Part shown: piece by piece, positions 20,884 through 30,323 of the stretch | How the letters are laid out: every line of letters begins with the position of its first letter | How positions within the stretch are numbered: position 1 is the first letter of the stretch | Assembly (NCBI GenBank): GCA_965215475.1 | Contig: OZ244061.1 | Coordinates: 2,480,001-2,544,000, forward strand | Length of the DNA stretch: 64,000 nucleotides | Direction of reading: 5' to 3' | DNA from: Bin80 sp965215475 | GTDB lineage: Bacteria > Bacteroidota > Rhodothermia > Rhodothermales > Bin80 | Notes under the pieces: model-generated | The model's input: the letters and a program-made list of their open reading frames with translations, nothing else | The model's database searches: none | Told to the model about the DNA's origin: nothing | Position numbers and translations under genes: made by a program

Positions 20884-20891
20884 GGGATTGG

Positions 20892-22418
20892 TTATTGCGG
20901 GATCGGTGCACCACGCTCATTCGGGATACATGGGCCGGTTGGTCGCTCATCTTCGGGGACGGCATAGAGCTCACGCAATCGACTCAATTCCTCCTTCAGT
21001 TCGGTTTGGATTTCGGAATATGCGGCATCATCATACACGCTATTCATTTCCATCGGATCAAGTTCAAGATCAAACAGCTCCCATTCATCGCGGTTGTAAA
21101 AATGAATAAGTTTATAGCGATCCGTCCGAACTCCATAGTGACGCTCTACGCAGTGGTATCCAGGGTACTCATAATATTGATAATAGTGACTTGTTCGCCA
21201 GGTTTCCGGAGTTTCGCCCAAGAACAATGGCTTAAGACTTTCTCCTTGTATATCGCTGGGAATGCTTACGCCTGCCAGGTCAAGGAAGGTTGCGGCAAAA
21301 TCCAAGTTTGACACCATCGCATGATTGACGCTACCAGGTTCAATCTTTCCCGGCCAGCGAACCAGCAGAGGAGCCACCAGAGACTCCTCGTACATCCAGC
21401 GTTTGTCATACCATCCGTGTTCACCTAGATACCATCCTTGATCTGAGGAATAGATTACCACCGTATTCTCATCTAGGTTTTGTTCTTTGAGATAATCTAG
21501 TAATCGACCAACATTATCATCGACGCCGGCCACGGTACGAAGGTACTCTTTTGCATAGCGCTGATATTTCCATCGGGTCAGCTCATCGCCTTCGAGATTT
21601 GCTTCCAGAAATTCCTCATTCCGAGGCCCGTAGACTTCTTCCCATCCGACGGCCTGTTCTGCGTTCATACTCCGAGGAGGGGTCAGTTTGAGGTCTTCTA
21701 CATTCATATGCCTGGCAATGGTCATACCTTGCTCCGCGGCAGGAGATGCACGATTCGAGTAATCATCAAACAGGTTGGGCGGTTCTGGAATATCCTCATC
21801 TGCATACATCTCGAAGTGATCGGGGCTTGGATGCCACTCCCGGTGAGGCGCCTTGTGTTGATACATGAGCATAAATGGCTTTGTAGGATCCCGCTGTGTA
21901 TCCAACCAGTTCAGCGCCAAATCGGTAATAATATTTGTCGTGTATCCTTCGATCTGGAGAGTGTCGCCAGGAACTAAGAAGCGCGGATTATAATAGGGTC
22001 CCTGACCAATGAGGACTTGCCAGTGATCAAACCCGGTTGGGGCACTTTGAAGGTGCCATTTGCCAATCAAGCTGGTTTGATAGCCTGCAGCTTGAAGGAG
22101 TTTTGGGAATGTCTGCTGCGTACCATCAAATCGGTTCCCATTGGTGAGTTGTCCATTGAGATGGCTGTGTTTTCCAGTCAGAATAACGGCACGGCTTGGG
22201 GCGCAAATGGAATTCGTGACGAGACACTGAGTAAAGCGCATGCCTTCATTCGCAATCTGGTCAAGGTTTGGGGTCTCATTTACGACGGAGCCGTAAGCAC
22301 TCAAGGCTCGTGCGGTATGGTCATCCGTAAAGATGAACACAATATTCGGGGATGGTTCCGGTTGTGCACACCCGGCCAATATCAGGATGAGGAGTGAAAG
22401 AAGTTTGAAATGTTTCAT
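20892..22418 (-). CDS. Sulfatase 1 (lipoprotein, Cys-type)
   Basis: The start is placed at the ATG that gives a lipoprotein signal with lipobox LILAGC, rather than the frame extension to 22502. The mature part has the S1 sulfatase metal site FTDDH and the modification motif CAPSR (C72), which is converted to formylglycine. GKWHL and DNTVVIYSSDQGWYLGEHGW are typical of heparan/glycan sulfatases. About 508 residues. Likely substrate: sulfated polysaccharide; which one cannot be told. A formylglycine-generating enzyme or anSME is not encoded in the window. It is divergent from ndk. Confidence 0.9.
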   Translation of the reverse strand: MKHFKLLSLLILILAGCAQPEPSPNIVFIFTDDHTARALSAYGSVVNETPNLDQIANEGMRFTQCLVTNSICAPSRAVILTGKHSHLNGQLTNGNRFDGTQQTFPKLLQAAGYQTSLIGKWHLQSAPTGFDHWQVLIGQGPYYNPRFLVPGDTLQIEGYTTNIITDLALNWLDTQRDPTKPFMLMYQHKAPHREWHPSPDHFEMYADEDIPEPPNLFDDYSNRASPAAEQGMTIARHMNVEDLKLTPPRSMNAEQAVGWEEVYGPRNEEFLEANLEGDELTRWKYQRYAKEYLRTVAGVDDNVGRLLDYLKEQNLDENTVVIYSSDQGWYLGEHGWYDKRWMYEESLVAPLLVRWPGKIEPGSVNHAMVSNLDFAATFLDLAGVSIPSDIQGESLKPLFLGETPETWRTSHYYQYYEYPGYHCVERHYGVRTDRYKLIHFYNRDEWELFDLELDPMEMNSVYDDAAYSEIQTELKEELSRLRELYAVPEDERPTGPCIPNERGAPIPQ

Positions 22419-22539
22419 GAATTTTACTGGTTTATAACCATTTTCCCTAAACCTAAGCATTTCCCAGCAGTATTCAGTCCGTCCGATGGAAATATCTATC
22501 ATACTTACATTTGGCTAGTTACAGAATTCATTCCTACCA

Positions 22540-22971
22540 ATGACAAATAACCGCACACTTGCCATTCTGAAACCCGATTGTGTTCGTAAGGGGCTGACAG
22601 GAGAGGTATTGCGTCAGATCGAGATCTCAGGATTCAAAATCTGCGCATTGCATATGCAACAACTTACACAGGAACAGGCAGAAGGCTTTTATGAAGTACA
22701 CAGGGAACGACCATTTTTCAACGATCTGATTCAATTCATGACAAGTGGGCCATGTGTGCCACTTGTCTTGGAGAAAAATAATGCCGTAGATGGTTTTCGA
22801 ACACTCATTGGAGCTACGGATCCAGAACAGGCGGAAGAGGGAACGATTCGAAAGCGGTTCGCAGAAAGCAAGGCGGAAAATATCGTTCATGGTTCCGACT
22901 CACCGGAAAATGCACAAAAGGAAATTGCCTATTTTTTTGAAGATTCTGGTATTCCAGTAGATGCGCTATGA
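22540..22971 (+). CDS. ndk: Nucleoside diphosphate kinase
   Basis: 143 residues, full length. Transfers the gamma-phosphate from ATP to NDPs through phospho-histidine H117 in NIVHGSDS. The N-terminal TLAILKPD and FRTLIGATDP are family landmarks. The stop overlaps the ATG of the following muramidase by four bases (ATGA), indicating co-translation of two functionally unrelated genes. Confidence 0.96.
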   Translation: MTNNRTLAILKPDCVRKGLTGEVLRQIEISGFKICALHMQQLTQEQAEGFYEVHRERPFFNDLIQFMTSGPCVPLVLEKNNAVDGFRTLIGATDPEQAEEGTIRKRFAESKAENIVHGSDSPENAQKEIAYFFEDSGIPVDAL

Positions 22972-24203
22972 GAGGTTTCGTATGTCTGATCATCATTCTT
23001 AGTGTTGGGTTTGTTCAAGCCCAGGAAACCGTCGTACGTACAGGGGCAGATGTTCTGGTAGACTCCGAGTTTGACCACTTCGCTGGACAAACTGTCGGAT
23101 TGATTGTGAACCATACGACATTCGTTGGGGAGGAACATCTGATTAATTTGGTATATGATTCTCCAAAGATCACGCTGGGGGCCATCTTTGGCCCTGAGCA
23201 TGGATTACGAGGAACGGCTGAGGATGGGGAGTCGGTGCAGGATGGGGTTGATCAGCTCACCGGCTCACCTGTTTACAGCCTCTATGGGAAGACGCGTAGG
23301 CCAACCCCAGAAATGTTATCCGGTATAGATGTACTGGTTTTTGATATTCAGGATGTGGGAGTACGATTCTATACGTTCATTTCTACGATGGGTCTGGCCA
23401 TGCAGTCCGCATCAGAAGCAGGGATTCCCTTTGTAGTCTTGGACCGTCCCAACCCTCTTTCGGGCTCCTATACGTCAGGGTTTGTTTTGGATCCGGAAGT
23501 ACAATCATTTGTAGGACAGTTCTCTATTCCGATTGCCTACGGCTTGACCGTGGGAGAATTGGCTATGATGATCAAAGGGGAAGCTCTACTGCCGGGTCTG
23601 GAGGCTTTGGAGCTCGAAGTCATACCGATGCAAAACTGGACGCGGACCATGCAGTGGCCTGATACAGGACATCCATGGACCCCGACTAGTCCGAATATTC
23701 CCAAGTTCGAGACTGCTCTGGTATATCCCGGAACCTGTTTTTTTGAAGCGACGTCTGGAAGTGAGGGAAGAGGAACGCGGAATCCTTTCCTTCAGGTTGG
23801 GACGGCTGGGGTAAATGGGAGTGAGATTGCGGCAGCGTTGAACCGTAAGTCTCTGCCGGGTGTGATCTTCGAAGGGGTTGACTTTACACCGGAACCTCTG
23901 ACCAGTATGGAATCTGCTCCCAAGTTAAATGGGGAGCTTATACAGGGGTTGGGGATCAGAATTATAGATCGGACAATTTACCAGCCCGTGGAAGTAGGTA
24001 TTCATATTCTCCACGCATATTACCATGCGGTGCCAGTATCAGAAGAGTTTTTAACTAGGCCGGAGTGGTTAGCCAAGCTCTCCGGGACTACAAAACTTGC
24101 CGGCATGCTCAAGTCCATGACACCAGAAGAGATTATTGCATCGTGGCAAGATGAGGTTACCAGTTTTATTCAGCGGAGCGAGCACTATCACCTGTATGAC
24201 TAG
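22968..24203 (+). CDS. DUF1343 exo-beta-N-acetylmuramidase (NamZ-like), secreted
   Basis: 411 residues with a short signal (FVCLIIILSVGFVQAQ). The DUF1343 core is clear: GLIVNHTT, FGPEHGLRG, DIQDVGVRFYTFISTM and LDRPNPL. Characterised members (NamZ of Bacillus and Tannerella) remove N-acetylmuramate from peptidoglycan fragments, so a wall-recycling role is likely. Its 3' end overlaps a gene on the opposite strand by about 38 bases. Confidence 0.88.
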   Translation: MRGFVCLIIILSVGFVQAQETVVRTGADVLVDSEFDHFAGQTVGLIVNHTTFVGEEHLINLVYDSPKITLGAIFGPEHGLRGTAEDGESVQDGVDQLTGSPVYSLYGKTRRPTPEMLSGIDVLVFDIQDVGVRFYTFISTMGLAMQSASEAGIPFVVLDRPNPLSGSYTSGFVLDPEVQSFVGQFSIPIAYGLTVGELAMMIKGEALLPGLEALELEVIPMQNWTRTMQWPDTGHPWTPTSPNIPKFETALVYPGTCFFEATSGSEGRGTRNPFLQVGTAGVNGSEIAAALNRKSLPGVIFEGVDFTPEPLTSMESAPKLNGELIQGLGIRIIDRTIYQPVEVGIHILHAYYHAVPVSEEFLTRPEWLAKLSGTTKLAGMLKSMTPEEIIASWQDEVTSFIQRSEHYHLYD

Positions 24204-24444
24204 AGTTTCGCCAGAGAATCGCATAGATGATCTCAAGGTATCCGCCCAGGATTAGCAGTGGGGCGACATATAGCGAGAGAAAACCGTCTACCTCATTCTC
24301 CAAGCGCATGATGGCATATCCAAGGATGATCGCCAACACACCTACGGCAACCAGCACATAGTTGTGGGTCGACAAGATCATGGAGCGCATTTGCACACGA
24401 CGTTTTCTTTGATGAGATCTAGCAGATTTTTTTGGACGAGGCAT
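24166..24444 (-). CDS. DUF3098-like small membrane protein
   Basis: 92 residues with a basic N-terminus (PRPKKSARSHQRKRR) and two transmembrane helices (YVLVAVGVLAIILGYAIM and SLYVAPLLILGGYLEIIYAI). The pattern of NY..L...G......G..IM before a ...VAPL.L..GY...IYAI helix fits DUF3098, a family I associate with Bacteroidota, where it is often near ftsX. Function unknown. It overlaps the muramidase tail on the opposite strand. Confidence 0.6.
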   Translation of the reverse strand: MPRPKKSARSHQRKRRVQMRSMILSTHNYVLVAVGVLAIILGYAIMRLENEVDGFLSLYVAPLLILGGYLEIIYAILWRNSSHTGDSARSAE

Positions 24445-24571
24445 GTCAGGGGCAGGTCATTTTAAGGTATTATATACGCGAGGGCCTGAGAATGTTTTTC
24501 AAAAGCTGCAGTATTTTTAATCTCCTGAAGTTTCGATCCATCTGAATGAAAATCATTCGCGATATGCCTGA

Positions 24572-25087
24572 TTGCACCGGTACCGACCATATAAGTTTCT
24601 GAGCTTGATGGGGGAATTGCTACGTCTCATCTTTGTTGGGATTATCGTTGTTGTCCTTCAGTGGCTTTTCTTTGGAAGGTTGGATTTGTGGGGAGCAACT
24701 CCAGATGTGGTATTACTCTTTGTACTCTGGGTTTCTGTGCACCATGATCAGAACACGGGAATGATTGCGGGTTTTTTGGTCGGATTTGCATTGGATGCGA
24801 TCTATGGTCTATGGGGAATCCATATGTTTGTGAAGACGGTGATCGGGTTTTTGCTTGGTTTTCTGAACACGATGTACGGGGATGTATTTATCAGATCAGT
24901 ACGCCGAGTAGTTGAGATAACCGTGGTGATGTCATTGTTGCACAATATTGTACTTGTACTCTTTGTCGCAATGCAGCGAGGGGGAGGTTGGGGATACCTT
25001 GTATGGGTTTTGTGTATAGGGAGCACGTTGTATACTACGCTTGTGGCATTTCTTGTTACGACTTTTTGGCGTCGATCGCGGCCGTAG
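24572..25087 (+). CDS. mreD: Rod shape-determining protein MreD
   Basis: About 160-171 residues with five or six transmembrane helices. The MreD pattern is visible: TPDVVLLFVLWVS, GFLVGFALDAIYGLWGIHMF. MreD works with MreC and MreB in the elongasome. The long frame begins at TTG 24572; ATG 24608 (MGELLRLIF) is the likelier start. Unusually, mreB and mreC are not adjacent in this window. Confidence 0.8.
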   Translation: MHRYRPYKFLSLMGELLRLIFVGIIVVVLQWLFFGRLDLWGATPDVVLLFVLWVSVHHDQNTGMIAGFLVGFALDAIYGLWGIHMFVKTVIGFLLGFLNTMYGDVFIRSVRRVVEITVVMSLLHNIVLVLFVAMQRGGGWGYLVWVLCIGSTLYTTLVAFLVTTFWRRSRP

Positions 25088-25152
25088 CAATATAATTTTT
25101 GGGGGAAAATCAAACGGAACCAATTTCAGTGACATAGAATAAACAGGGCCAT

Positions 25153-25225
25153 TGCCCTGTAGCTCAATTGGCAGAGCGCCTGGCTCTGGACCAGGAGGTT
25201 CCAGGTTCGAATCCTGGCGGGGCAA
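25153..25225 (+). tRNA. tRNA-Gln (CTG)
   Basis: A 73-base cloverleaf: acceptor TGCCCTG/CGGGGCA, D arm AGCTCAATTGGCAGAGC, anticodon stem CCTGG/CCAGG with loop CTCTGGA (anticodon CTG), T arm ending GGTTCGAATCC. Discriminator A; CCA is not encoded. Its 3' end is directly abutted by the stop codon of the gene on the other strand. Confidence 0.95.
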
Positions 25226-26002
25226 CTACAGATCTTTTTTGGTGACGGCAAGAAATCCCGCATACGTTTCTGATGAGCTGAGAGGTTGCTCCATTGTGTG
25301 AAGCAGGCTGATGGCTCCATCCAGGTATAACGCATCGGTTGCTCCCGCAGTATCGCGAAACCAGCTTGCAAAGTCATAAAAGTTGACGGCCCCGTTGGTG
25401 ATGGCAATAATTGCGTGACCATCCTCAGATATTCCAATCCCGCTTCGTAGACGACAATTTGTAGAGCCTGGAATGAAGGCAGGATGAATTCGATGATTTT
25501 GCAAGAGTAGAGGTCCGGATTGGAGTGCATAATCAACTTCGATCTTTGACTTGCTATAGAGTGAAGATTCTAGAATGCCAAACCGATTCTTTTGAATAAA
25601 GAATACTCCGTTGGGTTTGAGGTAGAAATTTCCATATCCGTCCTCAAGATTTAAGGGACGCAGTTCTTGATTCTTTTCTATGTATAGCCCTGTAGGTACC
25701 AATCCCGGTTCAAAAATACCGGCGTTGGTAACGGCAATGACCGAATGGCCTGTACTCTCAAGCCATTCTACAACAGTTTGTACATTTTTGAAGGGTTCAT
25801 TGGAGGTTGGATTTTTCCAATGCAGAGTGATGTTATGATGTAAAGGGTTGACACGAACAGTGTCATACGGCTGAGACGAATTTAGAGTACAGGGCTGATT
25901 TTGCAGTGACTGTTTGATCGTGCTGCAGCCTGTGAGCAGGATCATTGTCAGCGCACAACCGGATAATGTAAGTTTCCAGAGAGAATGAATTTTTTCGCTC
26001 AC
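25226..26002 (-). CDS. Phosphodiester glycosidase family (NAGPA/DUF2233) lipoprotein
   Basis: 258 residues with a lipoprotein signal (ALTMILLTGC). The NAGPA-type fold motifs are present: AVTNAGIFEPGLVPTGLYI, GVFFIQ, ALQSGPLLL, CRLRSGIGI and NFYDFASWF, plus DALYLDGA. Relatives remove GlcNAc from phosphodiester-linked glycans; the actual substrate is unknown. Its stop codon is immediately next to the tRNA-Gln gene. Confidence 0.8.
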   Translation of the reverse strand: MSEKIHSLWKLTLSGCALTMILLTGCSTIKQSLQNQPCTLNSSQPYDTVRVNPLHHNITLHWKNPTSNEPFKNVQTVVEWLESTGHSVIAVTNAGIFEPGLVPTGLYIEKNQELRPLNLEDGYGNFYLKPNGVFFIQKNRFGILESSLYSKSKIEVDYALQSGPLLLQNHRIHPAFIPGSTNCRLRSGIGISEDGHAIIAITNGAVNFYDFASWFRDTAGATDALYLDGAISLLHTMEQPLSSSETYAGFLAVTKKDL

Positions 26003-26075
26003 TTTGAGAGGAAATTATAGCACGGAGAGATGCAGAGAAATGGAATCATTCTCCAAGTCAGGCCAAACAGGTTGC

Positions 26076-27032
26076 TCAGTTATATGAACGCCCCGTCACC
26101 TCAAAGGGGGCGGTAAAATGGCGCATGAATAATGGCCCATTTGCATCCATTGCAACAGAGATTTGGTTGCCAGTGTCCGATTTTCTTGAGGTACCCGCGT
26201 CAGGGCCGGAAGAATTTACCGTTACAGGGAATCGGGATAATGTCACAACGTCGGGATGGGCGAGGTACACAGCAGCAAGAGGATCCCATGCGAAAAAAAT
26301 CCCTTGTTCGGCATAAGGGCGAACCGACTCCAGGACTTCGGTGGTCATGCGTCCTACGGGGCATCGGGCCATTTTATTGAATTGATCAATGAAGGGGATT
26401 TTGACGGGGACTTGATTTGTGGCATCCAAGGGGATGAGTGTAATCGGCAGATCAGAGCAGAAAACTTTTGATGCCGCGAATGGGTCTACAAAAAAATTCC
26501 ATTCCGCTTTTGTGGTAGGGGAGATAAATTCATCAGAGTGATGAACATTCCCAGGCACCGCGAGTGCTCCTCCCATAATCACCAGTTCGTGGATGGCAGG
26601 AGCAGAGTCTCGGGTGAAACCCGTCAAGTTTGTGAGCGCTCCCAGAGCTAATACACGGACTGGGCGGGAAGACCGGGAAAGTCTTCGCTGCAGAAATGAA
26701 ACGGCGTGTTCTTCTTCTGGAGGAATAAATGCCTTCGGAAGGCTCACCCCGGGAAGATCATCGGAGAGCTTGCGCCAGCGTTGAGGGAATGCAGCATCTC
26801 CCGACGAGGGCTCATGATCACCGACATATACCGGAATATGTCCTGTGGCAAATGCTGCAACGATCCGGGCAATGTTTATGGCCGCACGCTCTGCATGAGC
26901 AAGGCCATAGGAAATCGTAATGGCTTCCACTTGGATAGTTGGGTGAACCAGTAAATATCCTAATGCCAGAAGATCATCAGGTCCGGCATCAGTATCTACA
27001 ATGATAGGATTCGATAAAGCGTCAGGCATCAT
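26076..27032 (-). CDS. Inosine/uridine-preferring nucleoside hydrolase
   Basis: The start is placed at the MM pair (27032/27029), just before PIIVDTDAGPDDLLAL, giving about 318 residues; the longer frame would overlap gnd by over 100 bases. The DTDxGxDD motif binds the catalytic calcium, and LALGALTNL and NFFVDPFAAS are IUNH landmarks. Hydrolyses the N-glycosidic bond of ribonucleosides for salvage. It overlaps the 3' end of gnd by about 11 bases, so translation is probably coupled. Confidence 0.88.
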   Translation of the reverse strand: MMPDALSNPIIVDTDAGPDDLLALGYLLVHPTIQVEAITISYGLAHAERAAINIARIVAAFATGHIPVYVGDHEPSSGDAAFPQRWRKLSDDLPGVSLPKAFIPPEEEHAVSFLQRRLSRSSRPVRVLALGALTNLTGFTRDSAPAIHELVIMGGALAVPGNVHHSDEFISPTTKAEWNFFVDPFAASKVFCSDLPITLIPLDATNQVPVKIPFIDQFNKMARCPVGRMTTEVLESVRPYAEQGIFFAWDPLAAVYLAHPDVVTLSRFPVTVNSSGPDAGTSRKSDTGNQISVAMDANGPLFMRHFTAPFEVTGRSYN

Positions 27033-28482
27033 AAGTCCCTGCAGTAATTGCTCCTCCAGATCCTGTCCAGTTCGTATGGAAAAATTTTCCGCGCGGCTCA
27101 CCAATGCGCTCATATGTATGAGCGCCAAAGTAGTCCCTCTGGGCTTGAATCAGATTTGCAGAACCTCTTGCACGTCGATAACCATCGTAAAAGGCTAGTG
27201 CACTACTGAGTGCCGGGGCAGGAACGCCGCAGGAAGCTGCAGTTGCAACGATCCGCCGCCATGCCCCCTGAGCATTTGAGAGTGCTTTGGTGAAGTAGGG
27301 AGCCATCAATAAATTTTGCAAATCTGCATGATCATCAAACGCTTCTTTGATCTTCTCCAGGAATGCCGAACGGATAATGCAGCCTCCTCGCCACATCATA
27401 GCAATATTTCCGTAATCCAGAGGCCAATTGTAGGTTTCGGCAGCAGAACGAAGGAGCATATACCCTTGAGCATAAGACATAATCTTTGCAGCATAGACGG
27501 CATCATGCAGGTCATGTACAAGCTGTTTTGCATCTATCTGATGGTCAATGGAGGAAGGTCCAGGAAGGATTTCCGAGGCGCGAGTTCGTTCAGTAGTCAG
27601 GGACGAAAGGAAGCGAGAAAAGACGGCTTCGCCGATTAATGTGAGAGGCGTTCCCTGATCCAGAGCACTGGCTACGGTCCATTTTCCGGTACCTTTTTGT
27701 CCGGCGCAGTCAAGGATCGTATCCAAGGTAAAGAATCCTTCTTCATCCTGGTGTCCAAGAATATCACGAGTAATCTGAATGAGGTACGAATTCAACGTAC
27801 CCGCATTCCATTCTTCATAGATATCCTGCATCTCTTGATTTGAAAACCCGAGGAGTTCTTTCATAAGATGATAGGACTCTGCGATAATTTGCATATCCCC
27901 ATACTCAATCCCATTATGGACCATCTTGACGAAATGTCCAGATCCATTCGGACCAATCCATTCACAACAAGGAGATCCATCTACTTTGGCAGCAATGTGC
28001 TGGAAAATAGGTTTTACATGTTGCCATGCTTCTGTACTTCCTCCGGGCATGATACTAGGTCCGGTACGAGCTCCTTCCTCTCCTCCGGAAACGCCCGTTC
28101 CAATGAATAAAATCCCATGTGCTTCTACTTGATGGGAGCGCCGAATGGTATCTTGGTAATTGGAATTGCCCCCATCAATCAGAATATCACCCTTGTCTAG
28201 CAGCGGAATCAGACTGGTAATCGTTCGGTCAACGACATCGCCTGCCTTGACCATCAAAAGAATGCGACGAGGGCGCTTGAGCGTGGTCACCAGCTTCTGG
28301 AGTGAGTCGACTCCATGAATAGAAGTATCCGCGGCAGGACCGGTAATAAAATTCTTCATGGTCGAAATCGTGCGGTTGAACACCGTCACTTTAAACCCAT
28401 GATCGTGCATGTTCAAGACCAAGTTTTGGCCCATAACGGCCAGACCAATTACACCAATATCTGACGCTGAGTCCTGCTTCAT
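27022..28482 (-). CDS. gnd: 6-phosphogluconate dehydrogenase, decarboxylating
   Basis: 486 residues. Oxidises and decarboxylates 6-phosphogluconate to ribulose 5-phosphate with NADP. Landmarks: the Rossmann GLAVMGQNLVLNM, the active-site IGPNGSGHFVKMVHNGIEYG, and the C-terminal FHTNWTG tail. Full length and intact. First gene of a two-gene unit with the nucleoside hydrolase; both feed ribose phosphate metabolism. Confidence 0.96.
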   Translation of the reverse strand: MKQDSASDIGVIGLAVMGQNLVLNMHDHGFKVTVFNRTISTMKNFITGPAADTSIHGVDSLQKLVTTLKRPRRILLMVKAGDVVDRTITSLIPLLDKGDILIDGGNSNYQDTIRRSHQVEAHGILFIGTGVSGGEEGARTGPSIMPGGSTEAWQHVKPIFQHIAAKVDGSPCCEWIGPNGSGHFVKMVHNGIEYGDMQIIAESYHLMKELLGFSNQEMQDIYEEWNAGTLNSYLIQITRDILGHQDEEGFFTLDTILDCAGQKGTGKWTVASALDQGTPLTLIGEAVFSRFLSSLTTERTRASEILPGPSSIDHQIDAKQLVHDLHDAVYAAKIMSYAQGYMLLRSAAETYNWPLDYGNIAMMWRGGCIIRSAFLEKIKEAFDDHADLQNLLMAPYFTKALSNAQGAWRRIVATAASCGVPAPALSSALAFYDGYRRARGSANLIQAQRDYFGAHTYERIGEPRGKFFHTNWTGSGGAITAGTYDA

Positions 28483-28604
28483 AAGTGTTTAAGTCCGATG
28501 GTTATATTGTAGTAGAAGGATGAATTCTGCATTAGATCACAGGGGAATAATCGATGTATGGATCCTCGAATTCTGCGTATACCTGTGACCATGGTGCCAA
28601 CGGG

Positions 28605-30053
28605 TCAATTGGACTGAATACGCCCTGGTTCCCGTACCTGCATCCCTTCCATATCGTTCAATTGATCTCCAAGCACACGTCTCATGCTGTCTGCAAGTGC
28701 ACCGAGCTGTTCAACTATTTCTGGATAGTTTTCTGAAACATCTTCGGTCTCCTCTAAATCAGCAACAAGGTCATAGAGCTCAAGCCCTGAATTCAGGTGT
28801 GTATATCGACCAGGAATCCCATCTACTCCGGGTTCTTGTCCGATCATCGTTCGATATCGATGAGGAAAATACAGTTTCCAGCGATCCTTGCGCACCGCGT
28901 GCAGTTCATTTTGCCGGTACCAGAAGAAATAAGCTTCCTGAGGAGATTCAGTCGTTTTGCCGCTCATGAGAGGCCATATATTTTTCCCATCAATTGGGTG
29001 TTCAGGCAATGGTGCATCAATGAGATATGCCAGAGTAGGGAACAGGTCAATAGTCATGGCAGGTGTAGAGACAGATAATCCTTCAGGTAGAGTTCCTGGC
29101 CAGTGTGCAATGAAGGGCACTCTTACGCCTCCTTCCCATGCGGTTCCTTTCCCTTCGCGTAGGGGGCTGGCATTGCCACCATGATTCCCATAGCTAAGCC
29201 ATGGGCCATTGTCACTTGTAAACAGGACCAGAGTATGATCATCAATATTCAATTCCTCCAAAGTTCGCAGGATCTGCCCCATTGACGAGTCTATTTCGTG
29301 GATGACATCCCCATAGAGTCCTGCCCCGCTGGCACCCAGGCGCTCTTCGGAAACAAACAGCGGGACATGAGGCATTGGGTGGGCAACATAAAGGAAGAAT
29401 GGGCGCTTGGCACTTGACTGAGCTCGGATAAATTCCGTGCTGCGCTGTGTAAAATCAGTTGTGAAACGGGATTGATCCGTATTGAATCCTACAATTGAAT
29501 CTCCTTCAATCGTGGGTAAATCTCCCCAGCTATCGGGGCTCTCAGGATGGAATGGCCACATATCATTTGAATAGGGGATGCCGTAATAATCATCAAACCC
29601 ATGTTCCGGAGGCAAAAATTGTGGGTGATGGCCTAGGTGCCATTTTCCATACACGGCTGTAGCGTAGCCTTGAGATTGAAAGAGTTCTCCTAATGTAATC
29701 TCATCTTCATGAATCCCATGGGTATTCCCGGGACCAAGTGCGTTATGGATGCCGATTCGGTTTGCATAGCTCCCGGTCAAAAGCGAGGCACGAGAAGCGG
29801 AACAGACGGCCTGGCTTACATAAAAATCTGTAAAGTGAACCCCGTCAGCGGCCATACGGTCAAGATTCGGAGTTTCATATTCAGGTGAGCCATAGATGCC
29901 AAGATCACTATATCCCATATCATCTACGAACATGATGATCACATTCGGTGGAATGGGGGGCTCGTTGGTACAGGTGGCCAAAAGGACCAGGAGCAGAATG
30001 GAGTATTTTTGCGTAAGGGAAACCATTTTCCTGAAAGATACCATTCTAATCAA
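28605..30053 (-). CDS. Sulfatase 2 (lipoprotein, CSASR motif)
   Basis: 482 residues with lipobox LLATC (C28). Metal site FVDDMGYSDLG. The formylglycine motif is CSASR (C84), which has alanine where most members have proline but fits the C-x-[PA]-S-R consensus. GKWHLGHHPQF and LFTSDNGPWLSYGNHGG indicate the arylsulfatase A-like branch. Start at 30053, or the ATG nine codons later. Monocistronic. Confidence 0.9.
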   Translation of the reverse strand: MIRMVSFRKMVSLTQKYSILLLVLLATCTNEPPIPPNVIIMFVDDMGYSDLGIYGSPEYETPNLDRMAADGVHFTDFYVSQAVCSASRASLLTGSYANRIGIHNALGPGNTHGIHEDEITLGELFQSQGYATAVYGKWHLGHHPQFLPPEHGFDDYYGIPYSNDMWPFHPESPDSWGDLPTIEGDSIVGFNTDQSRFTTDFTQRSTEFIRAQSSAKRPFFLYVAHPMPHVPLFVSEERLGASGAGLYGDVIHEIDSSMGQILRTLEELNIDDHTLVLFTSDNGPWLSYGNHGGNASPLREGKGTAWEGGVRVPFIAHWPGTLPEGLSVSTPAMTIDLFPTLAYLIDAPLPEHPIDGKNIWPLMSGKTTESPQEAYFFWYRQNELHAVRKDRWKLYFPHRYRTMIGQEPGVDGIPGRYTHLNSGLELYDLVADLEETEDVSENYPEIVEQLGALADSMRRVLGDQLNDMEGMQVREPGRIQSN

Positions 30054-30323
30054 CGTAAAGGAATCTAGTCGTGGTCATGAGAAGGTTTTTACGAGATATG
30101 GATCCTCTATTCTCATGAGGTGTCCCCTAAGAGATTGGATCCTTGAAGGAGAGATGCCTCGGATCAAACGAAGAAACTATCTCGAAGAAAAAAACGTACA
30201 TAAGTTTGAGAGATCAGTGCTTCTTTGGAATGGTGACCTCGTCGCTTAGAAAAATCAATTTATCTGCGGTATATATTTCTTTGAGCATATGTCTTCCATC
30301 ACTCATAAAAAAACGAACCTATA